From NCBI GenBank assembly GCA_036365515.1, contig CM070873.1, positions 222,506,876-222,570,875 on the forward strand: DNA of 64,000 nt. Direction: 5' to 3'. Of this stretch, positions 1-14,026 are shown piece after piece; position 1 is the stretch's first letter, and the number at the start of each line of letters is the position of its first letter. Source of the DNA: Torymus aiolomorphi (lineage: Eukaryota > Arthropoda > Insecta > Hymenoptera > Torymidae). The position numbers were made by a program, and so were the translations under genes. The notes beneath the pieces are model-generated. The model did not search any database, was not told where the DNA came from, and saw nothing but the letters and a program-made list of their open reading frames with translations.

Positions 1-3000
1 CCCGAGTGCGCTCCCGGCCAAAGCCCATTAGCGCGCACTCGATTCCGATACCCGTAGACTGCTCCCCTTCTTCTCGTGCACAACGCAAGGGAGAGAATAC
101 CGTCACCGTGCAAAGGCTCGTGCGCGCACTGCGCTATCAGGGAGCGAGCATGTGCAGACTCCCACGTGCGCAGAGAGAAGAGAGAGAGACCGGCCAACGG
201 CCGTTTTCGTATGTGCGCGCGCACGAGGGTGCGCGAGTATATACGCACGAGGGGTCAGAGACGCGCGAGGCAGCGGCACGCGCGAGGGCGAGGGCGCCGC
301 CCCGAGAAAACGGCGCAAAGGGAAATGGAGACGACCCCCCTTGGCCCGCGACTCTCTTTCTATACGTGTGTATATAGCATGCGCGCGCGTGCTCCCTCGT
401 ATGTATCTCTCGCTCTCTCTCTCGTAGCGCGTGTCGAGCTATTTTCTCGCCCCGTATGTAGCATAGTGTGGCTGGAGAGATACCGCGGGCTAGTTGCGCG
501 CGGCTGATTGAAAAAGTCACGATTGAACGAGGGTAGTTTTTCCTTCTCCTCGCTCCTTTTACAGCTTCGAGCGATAAATCTTGGACTACAAGCAAAGTGA
601 AAAGCATAAAAGAATGGTAAAAAAACATTTATATATTTATCAATATTTAAGAATTTTTTTTACGGGAAAGATCGTATATTTTATCTGGAAACGGTAAATA
701 GTACGAAAAAATGCGTTTAATAAAAGAACAGTTTTGATCTAAGGAGGTCAAAATACGCTATAGACTTGATTTCGTAAAGGAAAATTTATGCTGCTATTTT
801 CATGTTCTAAAAATAGTTTTACGATCGAATGATACACGCGTGAAGCGTACACACATCAGCAGAACCGTATATCCAGTTCCTTACGACTTTTTTTTAGTGT
901 ACGGTGTGCATTTAACATTGTGAACACATCTCTCTTATAAAATTTTCAAAAGTGTAACGACCTCCGGCGGCTTAACTTCATCATTCGCCGGCGATGACTT
1001 CGCGTCGGTCGAATTACGACGGGGAGAGAGAGCGGCAAATACGAGAACACACGGAAGTCATACAAGACCACACCGCGCTCACGGTATTGAATTCTCCGGT
1101 CTTTCCGCAGACCTCAAAATATTGGGATTACCTCACCGGCTCTCCCTCTTTGCATCGCGAACGGTTGTTTTACACTTCGCTCCGACAACAAGGCTTATAG
1201 GACACGCGTTTGGCTAACGTCGGTACCTCTCATCGTCAGAGATTTTCGTCTAGATGCGATTGTTGTACGCTGGGACATATATCGGCTGCAGTTGGTCGCG
1301 AGCGTGCGAGGTTTCATTAAAAGGGGTTTCGCGCTTGGTTGGCTTTATCCCCGAAATTAGCGTAAGCGGCGAATGCCTTCCTCGCACGGGCGTTCGCACC
1401 GTTCGATTGAGAGCGTTATTTACCTGCGCGTATGCACCTTCCGGCAATTACACCTCGAGTATTTCGGTATAGCCGCATGTTCACCTTTTTGGCGCGCGAA
1501 CTGATTCGGGTATCCCCAGTGTGTTTGAAAGATTATCGTAAATATTTTGGTTGACTTTGCCGTCCCTTTCGACATTTGCTTTCTCAAATTATTAGTATAC
1601 ATTGGTATAAACTGCTAATTGATATTAATGCTTAATTGTTATTAACATTAATTTGATAAAGGTTTATAGTGACTTTATATACTATTTTTTATTTTTCAAA
1701 AATGAAGAAACAATCGTAACTCTTCGGTCAAATTCAGTACCGCGCTCAACTTGACAATACATTCACAGACACTAAGTACTCAACCTTTTAAAATAATGTT
1801 ACCTCAAAGACGGTTGCAATGAAGGGCAAGTTAGGTAGAATTCAGCTTGTGCGTGACCGCAAGCTAGACCCTTTCGGCACTCTTTTTTTCGTGTTAGAGT
1901 CGTACATCATTTTTAGGCTACAGTCACGACAGCATCATCGTTTCATCTTTTGAGAAACAGAGCTATTAGGAAAGAAATTTTGACAAATGACAAACCATCT
2001 GCCGCACCGTCAACCGTAAGTATAATAGATTTTTCAAGATGTGAAACGAAAGATTCTTTTGATTTCGAAATTTGAAATATAAAATGATTTCTCTAACTTC
2101 AACAGTTAAATAATTCAATCTTATTAAACCACCTCAAATCTAAGAAAATTCATATAATTCCTTTAATAAAGTATAATAATTTTCTTCGATATATATATAG
2201 ATCTCTTTGTCGCAATTGATCATATTTGATCAATAAGATACTGCTAGAGGCCTTTCGAAAAGAAATTTTCAGTCAAACAGAATCTCCAAGTACGTTTGTT
2301 TACGCGGGCAAAACGGCCTTAGCACGTTGGAGTACAAACTTTAGGGTCAGTAGTGCTATTATCCATAATTATATGAGAAGTCGTCGGTGGAAATTAAGAA
2401 ACATATATTCATTTCTCGCCGGCCAGCACGGTCACGGTGGGGTAGGTTTCACCTGTTAAAATGCACCCGCAAGTAGCGTGCGCGCCCGCTCTATAAGCAT
2501 AACACATGGCGCGCGCTCTCGTTTTCAGCGTTTCCTACTCGCACTATGCGCGCGCGGGTCGTTACACTCCCGGTCATTACCTGACGGCGAGCGTCTGCAC
2601 CTTACTTTTTGTTTAACCCGCGACACACTCGTCTATGCGCTGGCGGAGGGGACGCGGAAACGTTTCTTTTTCCGAGTGTCTGTTGCATATATATGCACTT
2701 AGCTCGTAAACGAGGATGGTTGTTGCGCGTACCTCGTCTTACTTTCGGTAATTTACAGGTATACATGCCCAATTTGCAGATTATCAGATTGCTATTTCCT
2801 CGTACATTATCATACTCAACTGTTGCGTGGGCTAAATATAACTTTTTGTAATTGGGGCGTGACTTTAATAAAATTGTCTAACGTTCTTCTTAATGAAATG
2901 AAATTCGGCCATGCGATCGTTGCGTTAAGTAATCACTTAATTTTTGGGTCAAGTGCAATGAATGCGCTTGTTTAATAATGCAATGGTTAAAATGCACTGC

Positions 3001-6000
3001 ATGCTAAAATTTGGGTCAAGCGCCATGCGTTGATTATCCGTCACAATGCGTAACGAGTACAGGGTAAATATATGTACTATCTAAAGGTACTTAAGGAAGT
3101 AGTCGACTGAGAATATAGCCAAAAAGTTGATTTACAAAAAAATTCTTAATTTTTGTTTAATTAACAAAATTAATAAGAAACATGAAATTAGTAACAATTA
3201 CCGAAAAAGCTATCGGAAATAAACTTTCATACACACTGGACTATTACATACATATATACATATAAGAGTCTAATTCCAAGCCATGTTATGCCTTTAAAAT
3301 TAATTTATGTTATTTCTTTTGTACATTAGCTTTGTTTAAGTTATTCGAAAAAAATTTTTTCTAAATTCATAAGGACGCCCCTTATTCGATAGCCTAATGT
3401 AGAGATCAAAGTTCAAATTTGCAGTATTCAAATTTCAACCACGCACAAAGTGCAAACCAAATTAACGTACTGACATTTTACATTTTAAACAATTCGATTA
3501 TTCAGACATCTATCTTAAGGGATATTAAAGCGATTAGACTATCTTTCAACTATTAATTTTTTTTTTTTTTCAGAATACAATTTTATCAGTTTTCTCAGTT
3601 ATTCACTGTTTGTCAACAAACTCGAAGTAATTGAAATCGTTAAAAAATAGGAAAATTCGATCAGGACAATAACAACAACAAAAATTAGACACGTATAATA
3701 AAATCAACACTCCCTTGGGTGAGAATAAAATGCCCATTTAAAAAAAACTTTTTTAACAATAAACTTTCTCAATATCAAAAATTATAATTTTCATAAATCG
3801 ATATAGTTGTCCTTAAAAACAACAATGAAAGAAAAGCTGTTCGCACAATACAATCGCACAAGACCAACACAGCCCGAGCCTTTCGACCACAGTGAAAAGC
3901 ACCCTTCTGTTCGATTGTTCAATGCAGCGCCACGCCAAATCACGGCTCATTTGGCCGCGAACCGCGCGCTCGCGCACTTGAATCCCACCGCGTAAAAACA
4001 GTGCAAGCGTGCGCGCGCGCGAGCAGCGATTAAGTTGATTGACTCTCGTTTAATCGACACACAAAACGCGAGCGCGCGCCGTCTGCGCGCACACACACAC
4101 ACGCTTGCAGGTATTCGTCACCCCGGGACAATCGTCGGGCGTGCGCGTAGAGCGTAATGGAAAAGGGGAGAAAACTCTCCTCGGGTTCCCGAGAGAGTAA
4201 GAGAGAGACGGTAAGTGCGACGGCGCACGCCACAACTGCTGTGCGCTGCAATACACGAATGCGGTGCCAAGGGTCGAGGGGTAAAGGAGAGCGAGAGGGA
4301 GGGGGAAGAAGAGAGTGAGACGGAGCTACGAAGGTCGGGGGGCCTACAGTGCATTTTGTAACGGTGGCACGTGCCCGTTAGACCGCTCGCCCCGATACTT
4401 TGCCTCTAACGGGGCGAGGAGATCCCTTGTATACAGCTATACGCCTTAGAGAGAGAGAGAGTGAGAAAGAGACGGAGAGAGCACTCGGACCGTGGGCCGG
4501 GCTACTTGGATAACGAGTGCGCTGTGTGTGGAAAACAGAGGTGGCGTTCGCGATAATTACCGTTAATTAGTGCACGCTAATTTTCAAAATGTTTTGTTAT
4601 TTCAAAAGTATATTATGTTTTAAGTTAAGAATACCAGAATATAGGTGACCATAACATTCGACAGTGTATTAAATACCTTTTTATAAATTTGAATTATTTT
4701 TGTATAAAAGTATAAACATTCGACATTAAGCAAATCAATGAAATTAACAAAATGAACGCTTCTACTTTTTTAATTTGAGTTTATATATTATATTTTATAC
4801 GAAATGTTAAGCATACTTAGACTAGATTTCTACATTACCATCAAAATATGATTATCTCTATAGAAAACTATGAGTAAAATGAACAGAAAGCTATTTTCAT
4901 TCTATATTACAACAATTTTAAATGTTTCTTGTACGGTAAAGAAATTATTTCTAGTTTCATCTAATAATTAAGAATATGCACATGTCACTTCATATTATAT
5001 AAGTTATATATAATATATAACCGTGAATGGTAAGATAAAAATGTTGATAATGTTAAAAAAAAGTGAAACGGTTTCAACCGCTTAATCAAGCGCGGCATCT
5101 AATTAAAAAACTTACTGTTACAGTTTATTGAAAAAATCTCCAGAATCGCGTACAATAAGCATATGCTAATTTCAGTTATGTAAAGCTATCGCAGTCCCTC
5201 GGCACGCGGTACTTTAAGACAGCGACGAAACGAATATCTCTTGTATACGCGCGAGCGAACAAACCGGGGGCAAAGTGAAAAAGGAAGGCGAGTGCATGCG
5301 TGCCCCCGAAACGCTATGTGCTCTCTCCCTCTTATTGCGCTGGGCATCGTGTCGTCTCGGGGAATCGGAGATGTTTCACGGCGGCCGCCGGGCCCCGCTC
5401 TCCTCCTTGCATTTGCATTTTTCTTACAGCTGGGGTAACATTGTGCCAAATTTTGATTCCACGGACTTTTGTGTCGGCCGCTCGAGAGACAAGACGAGGA
5501 GAGAGGGAGAGACGGGCCCTGCTCTCCTTTTCTGTCTCTCTTGTATGTGCAACGACTTTTAAATATGGCACCAACCCGCCGGCCGAGTCCGCGGCATGCG
5601 CGTATCCTATATATACGCGTGCGCTGACCCACGGGGGATTTAAATCCAGTCTTGCTTTCTTCTTCTTCTGAGGAGGGTTTGTTTAATCAATTACCTTTTA
5701 TGCGCCAGTTTCGGTTACTTCCAAGAACTTGCTTATTTTACAATGAGGTACTGCTGGAATGCATCTTATTTGCAAGTGGAGTAACGGTAACTCTCAGTTT
5801 GATGAGAACAAGTAATTTTAATACAACTAACATTTCGGACAATCATAAAACAGAAATCAGTCTTGGATTTTTGATGCAGAATAAATTAATTAATTTTGGA
5901 TTGCTCTATCTGTTATCAGTTATGAAACTAATCCGAAATTCGTACTACTACCTATAGGTGTCAATGTGTAGTATACATTTATAATTCAAAAATTATGTTC

Positions 6001-6337
6001 TCTCGAAATTCTAACTTTCAATAACAATTAATTTTATCAGTAGGAGTATAGTAGAATGAAAAGTTTTAGTGTTTAGAAAGTTTGAAATCTATATCAAATG
6101 CAGATAGAGAGTATAGTATTATTAGGAAACAAAACTAGTCTTTTCATTCTCGAATGCAATGATTACAAGTAATTAAAATTTTGTTATAATCAATTATAGA
6201 TAAAAAGATATTGTTTCATTTCATAATATAAAAGCTACTCTATCCTGAATTGATTTAAAAGTTCATGTTTGTTAAAAATTTGAAGAACAAACAAAAATAT
6301 GGATAACAAATTGCAAATATAATTATATTTTGTTGTA
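1..6337. other. Non-coding stretch with alternating CpG-rich islands and AT-rich DNA
   Basis: I recognise no gene here. CpG-rich islands lie at about 1-590, 960-1480, 2400-2760, 3850-4560 and 5180-5650. They contain runs of CG, short CT/AG tracts and TATATACG-type stretches. The AT-rich DNA between them holds no convincing reading frame. Open frames inside the islands overlap on both strands, are rich in Arg, Ser and Ala, lack domains and look like by-products of high GC. A 101-codon frame at 5652-5957 (+) is open but has no motif I recognise. Confidence 0.7.
4386..4418. repeat. Short GC-rich perfect hairpin
   Basis: CTCGCCCCG at 4386-4394 is followed after 15 bases by its exact reverse complement CGGGGCGAG at 4410-4418. 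The hairpin sits inside a CpG-rich island. No poly-T follows it and there is no gene beside it, so no function can be assigned. Confidence 0.5.
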
Positions 6338-8223
6338 GGGGAGTCCGGGGCAATTTGGCATACGGAGTAGGTTGGCCAAATGCTAATAACTCGTGATTGA
6401 AATAACGGAGGTCAAGGCTGTTGATGTCAGTAACGTAAAATGGAATCTTTGTTTTAATTAGGAATATTTGTTTTAATTTTCAGTCGGTCAGCATCATGCG
6501 CCGTAGAAAGATGCAAGTTTGAAAATTTTCTTATATGTCGGAGCAAATTTTGTATTTTAGGAAATACCGGATAATTCTTTTACAAAATTATAATTTCCTA
6601 TTTTCACGTAAGGTAGTTCTCTAATATATCAAAAAGTGGGTTTCGAAAGCAACAAAATTCTAGCATATTCTTTAAAATCTAAATAATTTTTCTTTATTTT
6701 TTAAAATATAGATTGCCGACCTATTTTTCAAGAAAAATATGATTGAAAATGGTTACTTTTACATTGAGAGTAAATGACGCCATACAACGCATAACAGGAA
6801 GTAATAGTATTACTTGATAAAAAAGTGAGTTTTCAAAAAGGAAAACATAGCTTAAGAAAGATGAAATTCAGCTTTTTCTTTTAAGTTTATCAAATATGTG
6901 TCAAGCCGACCTTTTTAAAAAAATATGAATGATTATAAACACAAATAGCAGACGACATGCATGAGAACGAGAGAAACATAACGATGCGTATGGCATGCGT
7001 ATATGGTATATTTTGTGCTCTCGCTGAGCGCACAAACTATAATGCGTTAGAGAACTACCTTAATGCAGGTTATAATAATTGTTTTTTTATAATTTTACGA
7101 CTTTTGTTTTTTTAATTTTTTATTTTTACTATTATTAGCCTAATTTTTAAATTAAAAGGTACCCTTGGGGCACGTTGGTTGACTTGTTTAGAACAAGCTC
7201 GCCATTCACATAATCACTTCCTTACTAGATAAAAATGGTTTGATATAACACAGAAAACCCAACAGAGCCTTATAGAAACAGCGCGAATGAAAGTTGGATC
7301 ATTTATAGTTGTTAACTCATTATAACTTATTTTGTTGTTGAATTATTTATTATACCAGCAAAATTCAAACGCGCTGCGCGCTTACTATTTCGTTTTTGAC
7401 GTTATGGGTATATAATTTTTCATTATAATTTCATTTTAGTTGGTTTAAATGATAGGAAAATTACATAATTTTTCAAAGCATGATAAAATTAATCTTGTTA
7501 TGCAAATTTTATTTAATTATTTAGTTTTAATTAGTTTTTAATAGTTAAGAATAAAAATTCAATTTCAAAAATTCAAATGTAGCGGAAGTAGCTAATTTTC
7601 GCACATATTCCTTACAGGCCAATCAAAATCAATTTTTAAGTGCTTCACAACATCCGGCCATCGGTTTTTTTAAGAGAGGAATGTTCAATTTCATGTCCTC
7701 AAGTTTAATTGTTTATTTAATATAATAATATCGTTAATTCTTGTATTTTATTCTAAGATTTATAGTCGGTGAGCTTATCCCAGATCCTTGACTAATCTAC
7801 CCCGCTTGTGGGGCAGGTTAGCCAAAAATCGTCCGGTTCAAAAATTGATTCTAGCTTTTTTTGAGATCATTCTACAAGTTTGAAAATAGTACATTTCGAT
7901 ACTAGTGCGAGGATTTGATTTTCCCCTCGTGTGACTGTTTGCACCCGAGCGAAGCGAGGGTGAAAAGGTCACACGAGGAGAAAATCAACTTCTCGCACAA
8001 GTGTCGAACCGTATTTTTTGACACGACGTGCGAGAAGTGAGATTTTTGCACGCATCGTTTAACGCAGCGTGCGAGAAATCGAACTTCTCGCACGGAGTTT
8101 CAAAAAATCATAAATATTCTCTAGATGGAGTACTTTGAAATATTGTAAAAATTTTGTTCATTAAATTTATAGTTTTTTGTAAAAAAAAATGTAAAAAGTT
8201 GGTCAACTATCCCCGGTCTCCTC
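6338..8223. mobile_element. TA-flanked 1.9 kb non-autonomous DNA element, GGGGAG-type termini
   Basis: The left end reads TA then GGGGAGTCCGGGG. The right end, reverse-complemented, reads GAGGAGACCGGGG and is followed by TA, so the ends are imperfect inverted repeats inside a TA duplication. No transposase frame exists inside. The interior has related direct repeats (GCCGACCT followed by A/T-rich sequence near 6714 and 6904) and a nested hairpin repeat at about 7887-8020. A TA target duplication is typical of Tc1/mariner-type elements, so a mariner-mobilised MITE-like element is the likely class. That assignment is inference. Confidence 0.6.
7887..8020. repeat. Hairpin repeat, GTACATTTCGA family, copy 1
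   Basis: The repeat begins AGTACATTTCGATACTAGTG and contains long snap-back arms: CCTCGTGTGAC near 7925 pairs with GTCACACGAGG near 7969, around a GAGCGAAGCGAG centre. It ends near GTGTCGAACCGTATTTTTTG. The same head and centre recur at 41217-41407, and the head recurs at 42029. The copy lies inside the 1.9 kb TA-flanked element, so it probably inserted there or is a module of it. No coding capacity. Confidence 0.65.
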
Positions 8224-9982
<1,759 letters not shown>

Positions 9983-10177
9983 CATATCGACGGCTGAGCG
10001 GAAGAACAACGTATTTCGGCGCGCAGATGAAGAACAGCTCGTATCTCGGCGCGCGGATGAAGAACGACGTATCGCGGCGTTCTTACGGCCAGTATACGGC
10101 CAGTATACGACGAAATATGTCGTTCCTTATCCTCGTTTCGAGATACGTCGTTCTTCTTCCTCTCAGCCGTTGATATG
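9983..10177. repeat. Fold-back repeat with internal tandem units
   Basis: The arm CATATCGACGGCTGAGCGG at 9983 is mirrored at 10159-10177 (CCTCTCAGCCGTTGATATG), and the complementarity continues inward over about 36 bp with small gaps. Between the arms lie repeats of a unit containing GAAGAAC and GGCGCGCRGATG, and a perfect 11-bp tandem duplication GGCCAGTATAC near 10087. It resembles a fold-back or MITE-type element. I could not fix a target duplication, so the ends are approximate. Confidence 0.55.
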
Positions 10178-13100
10178 TTATTATTTTTGCGAAGTTTAGT
10201 CAAGCTCTCTCCAGCGGTACCTTTATTAATTATCACTCCTTTAAGTATTATCATTTTAGTTATTATAAATATCAGTATTTTAATTATATATTAGAAATAA
10301 GTTTCATGCAAGAATAGAAAAATTAATGTTCTTTTTTTAATTGGGAGTTTACAACGTAGTTTGCTGTTTTATTTTGACCCATTAACGTGGATATAACATA
10401 ATGGTTTTCACTTTAACTCAAACTACTAACTTATACTTATATTATAAAAGTTATTAGCGCAATAAGTGACTGGTTGTTAGTTCATAATATATTAAAATCA
10501 GACATCAGTTGGCAACAACTGCTTCTCTCAAAAATGTTAAGTCATTGCTACCAAGCCCCGGTGTAAAAAGTAAACCATTTAGCAAAGTCGAAAGGAGCTT
10601 GAAGCCGTTGACAATAACTTTGGGCCCAGCTGATGTATATATGTATATACCCACTATAGTGCTCCCCGACGGGGCAAGTTGCTTCAACCCTCCGACTTGG
10701 CTCGTGCCGGGTCGCATTGTCGCGCAGACATTCGGAGTTCAGTGGTCGCGCGTGCGCGCCTGATCCACGCACACTTATACGCACACCGAGAGGGTGCAGC
10801 GCAGGGTGCGCGCGGCGGGCGTATATACATATGTGCCGCCGTGTATACACTACTCGCTCGCTCGCTTGCTTGCGCAAAAAAACGAGGGGTTGAGAAGTTG
10901 GCTGATCGGCGGCCCCGCGCGAAGAGAGGGAGCAAGACTCGGGGGTTGTTGTTTCGTTTATACACACACACACATGCGTCTTTTTCGCGCGAATATATAT
11001 ACCAAGAGAGCGAGTGAGACGGAGGCCCTCTTTCGCTTTTTCTCCGGCTCCTTGTCTCCCGGGCCGGCTCGAACGGTTTTTTTCCGAGAGGCGAAACTAT
11101 ACTCGCATGTATATGTATGTGTAAGCATCGCGCCACGAACGCATCCTCCGGGTGCAGGAGCAACTGGACTTTTTCTTAAGATCCGGTAAGGGATGACGAG
11201 GATAAGGAGAAGAGAGAGAAAGAGATTTCTTTGGAGGGATGCACGTACGTACGAGGGATGATTTTGTATACGGCGCGAGCTCTCGACGACGGAGATGGAA
11301 GAGCGAGCAACTGCTGCAGGAGAGAGCGCACTTCGGTTCTCCTTCTTTACGTGTATATATATATGAAAGCGAGAAGCCGTTGAGTGGCGCTATTATTTTT
11401 GCGAGCATTTTTAAAAGCCAGCGGACTTTCAGAGACTGGTCCAGCTTTGCATTGTTCTTTTTATCGTAAAAATACAACGTTTTGCCGTACAATGAACGAG
11501 AAATGGCTGCATTCGCGAAACCTTACCGTTGTTTAAAGAAAACGGGCTGATCTTGAGAAAACAATGATGTCAGCGAGTAGCGTTGATGAATTTGTTTTTA
11601 GATTTAAAAAATATTTTTACTTTTTTTAGTAGTAACAGTTTGCCGTATACCTATACTAAGTTGTGTGCACTCAAATTTGTGTTTGATTTATTTTTACAGT
11701 AAGTGCATTACAATTAATAAAATTATGCCATTCTTCTCGGTCCCTTATTGCATTAGTCATGACCGCTTTTTCATTCAAATAGTCACAGTAGCTAATTTTT
11801 TGTACGCGTCCCAAACGGCTTTTGCCTCAACTTATTCATCTACATAAAAAATATTTTAGTTTTCCCTTTAAAACGATCATCGGGCAACCTTAGCTCGCAG
11901 GTATATATGAGAAAACAAAACAAAAAATCAAATCCACTAGAATATTTGTTCCTGAATAAATTTACTTTCGCAAAAGGCCGCACTACCTGAAGGGGTTCGA
12001 CAATTCGAAGCAATTCACATAGGCATGGAATTCAAATGACCTCAGGTATAATGCGCTTCGTGCGCCCAGTTTTCGATTACGAGACTAGTCTCTGTCTTGA
12101 AAAAATACTTCCACAACACTAAGCATACATTGAGATGAGGATCGATCGCAGTTCTCACACTGAAAATCCCCAACGTGCTTATAATTTTCTTGTCTCGCAA
12201 CACGAATCGACGAAGTAATATATATTCGCGACAAATCGAGTATATCGAGAGCTGGCTAGACGAAAGAGCCGTTGAGTGGCACACGCGCGATCTCTCGATT
12301 GGCATACATGCCCGCACATACATAACAGTGGCGCAAGTCTCCCGAGCAGCCCCCGACACTCGTTCGATCGACACGAGCCGGCGCCGGTCGCACCCTTGTG
12401 CGCCGGCATCGAGGTCCCTTTGGCAAGAGAGCAACTGCTCGCGGGGGCACACGCACTCCACACGTCCGAATTCGTCATTAAGCCACTGCGCCGATAGTCG
12501 TTACACTCGATATACACACATAAGCCGCACAGTCATACGTAGTAGTAGTAGTACTCCCGCACGCGCACGAATCGATATATATACGCACGAGGCAGATGTG
12601 TGTGTATATGCACGCATTAACGTTCTCTCCCCGCGCTCTCCTTCTATCATTTTCATTCGGCGCGGCGCGTGCACACACCCCCACGCGCACTGCGGTTTCT
12701 CTCTGCGCCGATTGTTTCTCTACGTATATAGGCGCGTATACACGCGGTTACAGAGGGGTTGGGGTGCGCACGCATGCGGGCGAGCCGAATTCAACGCGCG
12801 GGGACACGTATATGCGCGCGATATGATAGGATGTGTCAACAATCCTACGGAGAAAAGAGTTTCGGAGCTAGCATCGTGATTTCGTGTTTGACCAGAGGGT
12901 CCGGGCTGCTTCTATTTCCACTTTTTCCAGATAGACGTTGCTTTGTGCGCGCGTTTACGCCGGGGCACTGCGAGAGCGCGCGCAGAGGTAAATGATCGTA
13001 TGGCAGAGGCATCGTGGTATGTATATGTGGAATAATGCGCGCGGACCCTCGTTGATACGGGAAAAATTATTCACGCTGTTAATTGTGGGGTGGCGCGCGC

Positions 13101-13600
13101 GTTTTCCCTTCGCACGTGACTCGCTCGTTTAAACGAATGCAGTTTTTACTGCATAAATTCTTTTAAATGTGGTGTAGATACATCTGTTTCAGTTTTTTCT
13201 CACAGGTAATACATTATTATTCTTAACTATTATAAATGATATTATTTGTGCAGAAGCATTGATGATTCCGCAAATATTTGTTTTCTATCGTGATAGATGT
13301 AGCGAATGAACAAGGTTCAATTTCTAATTATTATATACTTTAAGAAGTTATATGAAAAAATTCCATTGCGAATCAAGGAGCAGCAGTTTGGAAAACATAA
13401 TTGACCAAACAAATTTTCCGTACATATTTGAAATTTCGAACGTTCATAAAGAACGAAATATCAACTTAGAGTTTCTAATTTTAGTTAGAATTTGTCGGAA
13501 TGTCGTTAGTGAAGATTGTAAGACTGAGAACTGCAGGGATGCAGTTATTATTTACTAAATCTGGCTAAATCTAAAAATGGCAAAATACGTTCGTTCATTC
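10178..13600. other. Non-coding: CpG-rich islands with AT-rich spacers
   Basis: Islands at about 10520-11320 and 12180-13120 are GC-rich with CGCGCG, TATATATG and short AG/CT tracts. 10250-10520, 11320-12180 and 13120-13600 are AT-rich. Frames of up to 234 codons (12175-12879, +) have low-complexity composition and open shadows on the opposite strand, with no domain. No splice-bounded exon stood out. Confidence 0.65.
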
Positions 13601-14026
13601 CCTGGTAGAAATGTTAACCAGAAGCTATAGCTATTTTACAGTTAACTTTATGGCTAAAAACGAACATTGCTTGTATTTCATAATTATGTATCAATCCGAG
13701 ATAAATTATGGGATTTATACTTCATAAAATATGTATTTTAATGGACCGTACACGAAAAAGCGAACACATAAAAGTAACAAGAATTCCATATCTATATATA
13801 CAAGGAACAACGAAATACAGAAGGAACAAGAGGTATATATAGATATACTAACCCATGCTATTCTTGTTCTTTATATCCTGTTCCTTTTTTCGTGTACCAT
13901 ATATCCTTAAGTAATAGTATAAAACTTTTAGATGGATTATATTATTCTTACATTATGATTTTTGCTAAAAATGCTTCTATTTAATTAACACGTTAGCTAT
14001 AAAGTATGGTTAATTTTCTACCAGGA
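13601..14026. mobile_element. Hairpin MITE, CCCTGGTAGAAA family, copy A (interrupted)
   Basis: The left end CCTGGTAGAAATGTTAACC and right end GGTTAATTTTCTACCAGG are inverted repeats. The element is closely similar, in reverse complement, to 33218-33465, including the internal stretches TTTATGGCTAAAAACGAAC and AATTAACACGTTAGC. Copy A is longer only because another element (13742-13906) sits inside it. Flanking bases are compatible with a 2-bp duplication (TT), and copy B is flanked by TA. No coding capacity. Confidence 0.8.
13738..13910. mobile_element. TTAA-flanked 165-bp MITE nested in copy A
   Basis: TTAA at 13738-13741 and again at 13907-13910 brackets a 165-bp insert. Its ends share GTACACGAAAAA as an inverted repeat (TGGACCGTACACGAAAAAG on the left; the right end reverse-complemented reads GGATATATGGTACACGAAAA). 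The related copy at 33218-33465 has the uninterrupted sequence with a single TTAA, which is a natural empty site. TTAA duplications are characteristic of piggyBac and Kolobok elements. Which one mobilised this MITE is unknown. Confidence 0.85.

Noticed and set aside
12175..12879. 234-codon open frame
   Set aside because: Composition follows the CG/TATATA repeats and shadow frames are open on the other strand. No recognisable motif.
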